Both the position numbers and the translations under genes were made by a program. The notes under the pieces are model-generated. The model was not told where the DNA came from. It ran no database searches and saw only the letters and a list, made by a program, of their open reading frames with translations. Shown here one piece after another: positions 63,179-64,000 of a DNA stretch of 64,000 bases; position 1 is the first letter of the stretch; every line of letters starts with the position of its first letter. Source of the stretch: Planctomycetaceae bacterium (lineage in GTDB: Bacteria > Planctomycetota > Planctomycetia > Planctomycetales > Planctomycetaceae); the NCBI GenBank assembly GCA_021732785.1, contig JAKFUG010000054.1, positions 1 through 64,000 of the forward strand, read 5' to 3'.

Positions 63179-63997
63179 ATGCACGCGCAGTTGCGAGTCG
63201 TGCAGAAGCAGGCGAACGTCCAGCAAGTCCGCTTGCTCAGCGAAACCGTCATCGGACGGAGTGCGGATTGCAACCTCAAGATCGCTTCCACACAGGTCAG
63301 CCGTCGCCATTGCCGTGTGGTCGTTAACGATCTCGGTGTTTATGTCGAAGATCTGTGCAGCGCCAATGGCACCTATCTCGACGGAAAGCGGTTGCTGCCC
63401 AATCAGTTAACGCTGGCTCCCGCCGGTTCTCAACTGGTCATCGGTCCGGCGACGTTTGCCGTGGAATACCGCAATTCCGGCGTCATCCGTCCCGAATTAG
63501 GGGCCTCGCTTCCCCAACCCGAGGCACCCCAAGAACTTCTCGCGCCAGAGGAAACGACCAGTCTCCCGTTGGCCGAGGTCGAGGCCGCATTCAATTTTGC
63601 TTCAGTGTCTTCTCCCGACGATACGCCGTTCACCCCGTTCGCCCCTTTCGTGAGTGAATCCGTTCCGTCCCCTGCGGAATCGATCGCGGTCAACGAACCG
63701 CCGAAGCGAATGCGATCGCTGTTCGGTTTGTTTCAACGCGGAAACAAAAAGGCGGCCTCGCCGTCCGCCCCTGTCCCGTTTCTTCCCACCGAACCGGAGT
63801 CGGCACCGGATCAGGCGGAAGCCCCCGACGCACTCGAACCGGAGCCTGTGGCCGATCCCGTGGATACGGAGACCGCTACGATTGAGGACGCGCCGCAGTC
63901 GGTGCCAAACTTCGCGTTTGAGATCGACAGTGCTGCGGAAGCCCCGGCGGAATCGAGTGATGCGGACAATCCGTTCCGCCAGTTCTCACAGTTCTGA
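63179..63997 (+). CDS. FHA domain protein
   Basis: 272 residues. The forkhead-associated domain covers about 5-95: Gly-Arg-Ser-Ala-Asp-Cys (26-31), Ser-Arg-Arg-His-Cys (41-45), and Ser-Ala-Asn-Gly-Thr-Tyr-Leu-Asp-Gly (61-69), which make the phosphothreonine-binding pocket. The remaining 170 residues are acidic, Pro/Ala/Glu-rich and probably disordered, with a basic patch near 178-195. FHA proteins bind phosphorylated threonines made by Ser/Thr kinases such as those earlier in this window. No membrane segment. Its stop is three bases before the window end. It starts about 100 bases after the clpX terminator, as its own unit. Confidence 0.9.
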   Translation: MHAQLRVVQKQANVQQVRLLSETVIGRSADCNLKIASTQVSRRHCRVVVNDLGVYVEDLCSANGTYLDGKRLLPNQLTLAPAGSQLVIGPATFAVEYRNSGVIRPELGASLPQPEAPQELLAPEETTSLPLAEVEAAFNFASVSSPDDTPFTPFAPFVSESVPSPAESIAVNEPPKRMRSLFGLFQRGNKKAASPSAPVPFLPTEPESAPDQAEAPDALEPEPVADPVDTETATIEDAPQSVPNFAFEIDSAAEAPAESSDADNPFRQFSQF

Positions 63998-64000
63998 GCG

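Overview
This is a GC-rich, bacterial chromosomal window from a planctomycete (phylum Planctomycetota, probably class Planctomycetia; I cannot name the genus). The evidence is family content seen almost only in that phylum and its PVC relatives: a DUF1549/DUF1553 cytochrome paired with a DUF1501 protein, a DUF1559 pseudopilin-like protein, PSCyt1-WD40 and PVC-type dehydrogenase/heme fusions, an LEPR-XLL exported repeat protein, UnbV/FG-GAP lipoproteins, and several ECF sigma factor/serine-threonine kinase pairs. No rRNA, tRNA, CRISPR array, transposase or phage gene was recognised.

Layout. 0-2 kb: two small exported or anchored proteins and the rnpA-yidD pair. 2-6 kb: a tandem duplicated sigma-kinase, sigma-kinase cassette whose second kinase has lost canonical catalytic-loop residues. 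6-11 kb: a glycine-rich exported protein, a dispersed repeat, then the DUF1549/1553-DUF1501 pair. 11-14 kb: a mannonate dehydratase-like gene bracketed by two long imperfect inverted-repeat elements, then a divergent Nramp-like transporter. 14-24 kb (minus strand): two UnbV/FG-GAP lipoprotein plus TPR membrane protein couples, a DUF1559 protein, a small beta-sandwich lipoprotein and a leucine-rich-repeat lipoprotein. 24-34 kb: Tat-exported Gfo/Idh/MocA oxidoreductase with a clear intrinsic terminator, a sulfatase, a third sigma factor convergent with a third kinase, a TIGR03032-like protein and a GH63-like glucosidase. 34-38 kb: a 1206-residue exported protein with four tandem modules. 38-45 kb: a fused iron-sulfur/membrane-anchor subunit translationally coupled to an assimilatory-nitrate-reductase-like molybdoenzyme, a D-2-hydroxyacid dehydrogenase, an MFS exporter and a CBS protein. 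46-59 kb: an enolase-superfamily enzyme, then three large secreted proteins: a PPC-like protein with coiled coils, a cytochrome-WD40 protein carrying the same coiled-coil motif, and a 1730-residue deacetylase/dehydrogenase/cytochrome fusion interrupted by two palindromic repeats. 59-64 kb: KDPG aldolase, a conserved unknown, a SHOCT-like membrane protein, clpX and an FHA-domain protein.

Working together: many genes fit catabolism of sulfated or acidic polysaccharides (sulfatase, GH63-like enzyme, deacetylase/dehydrogenase fusion, mannonate dehydratase, KDPG aldolase, enolase-superfamily enzyme, Gfo/Idh) with abundant exported c-type cytochromes; the sigma-kinase-FHA proteins supply phospho-signalling. 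The links between these steps are inferred from families and not from one operon. A second theme is the density of short palindromic, MITE-like repeats, several directly after genes and two inside a reading frame.
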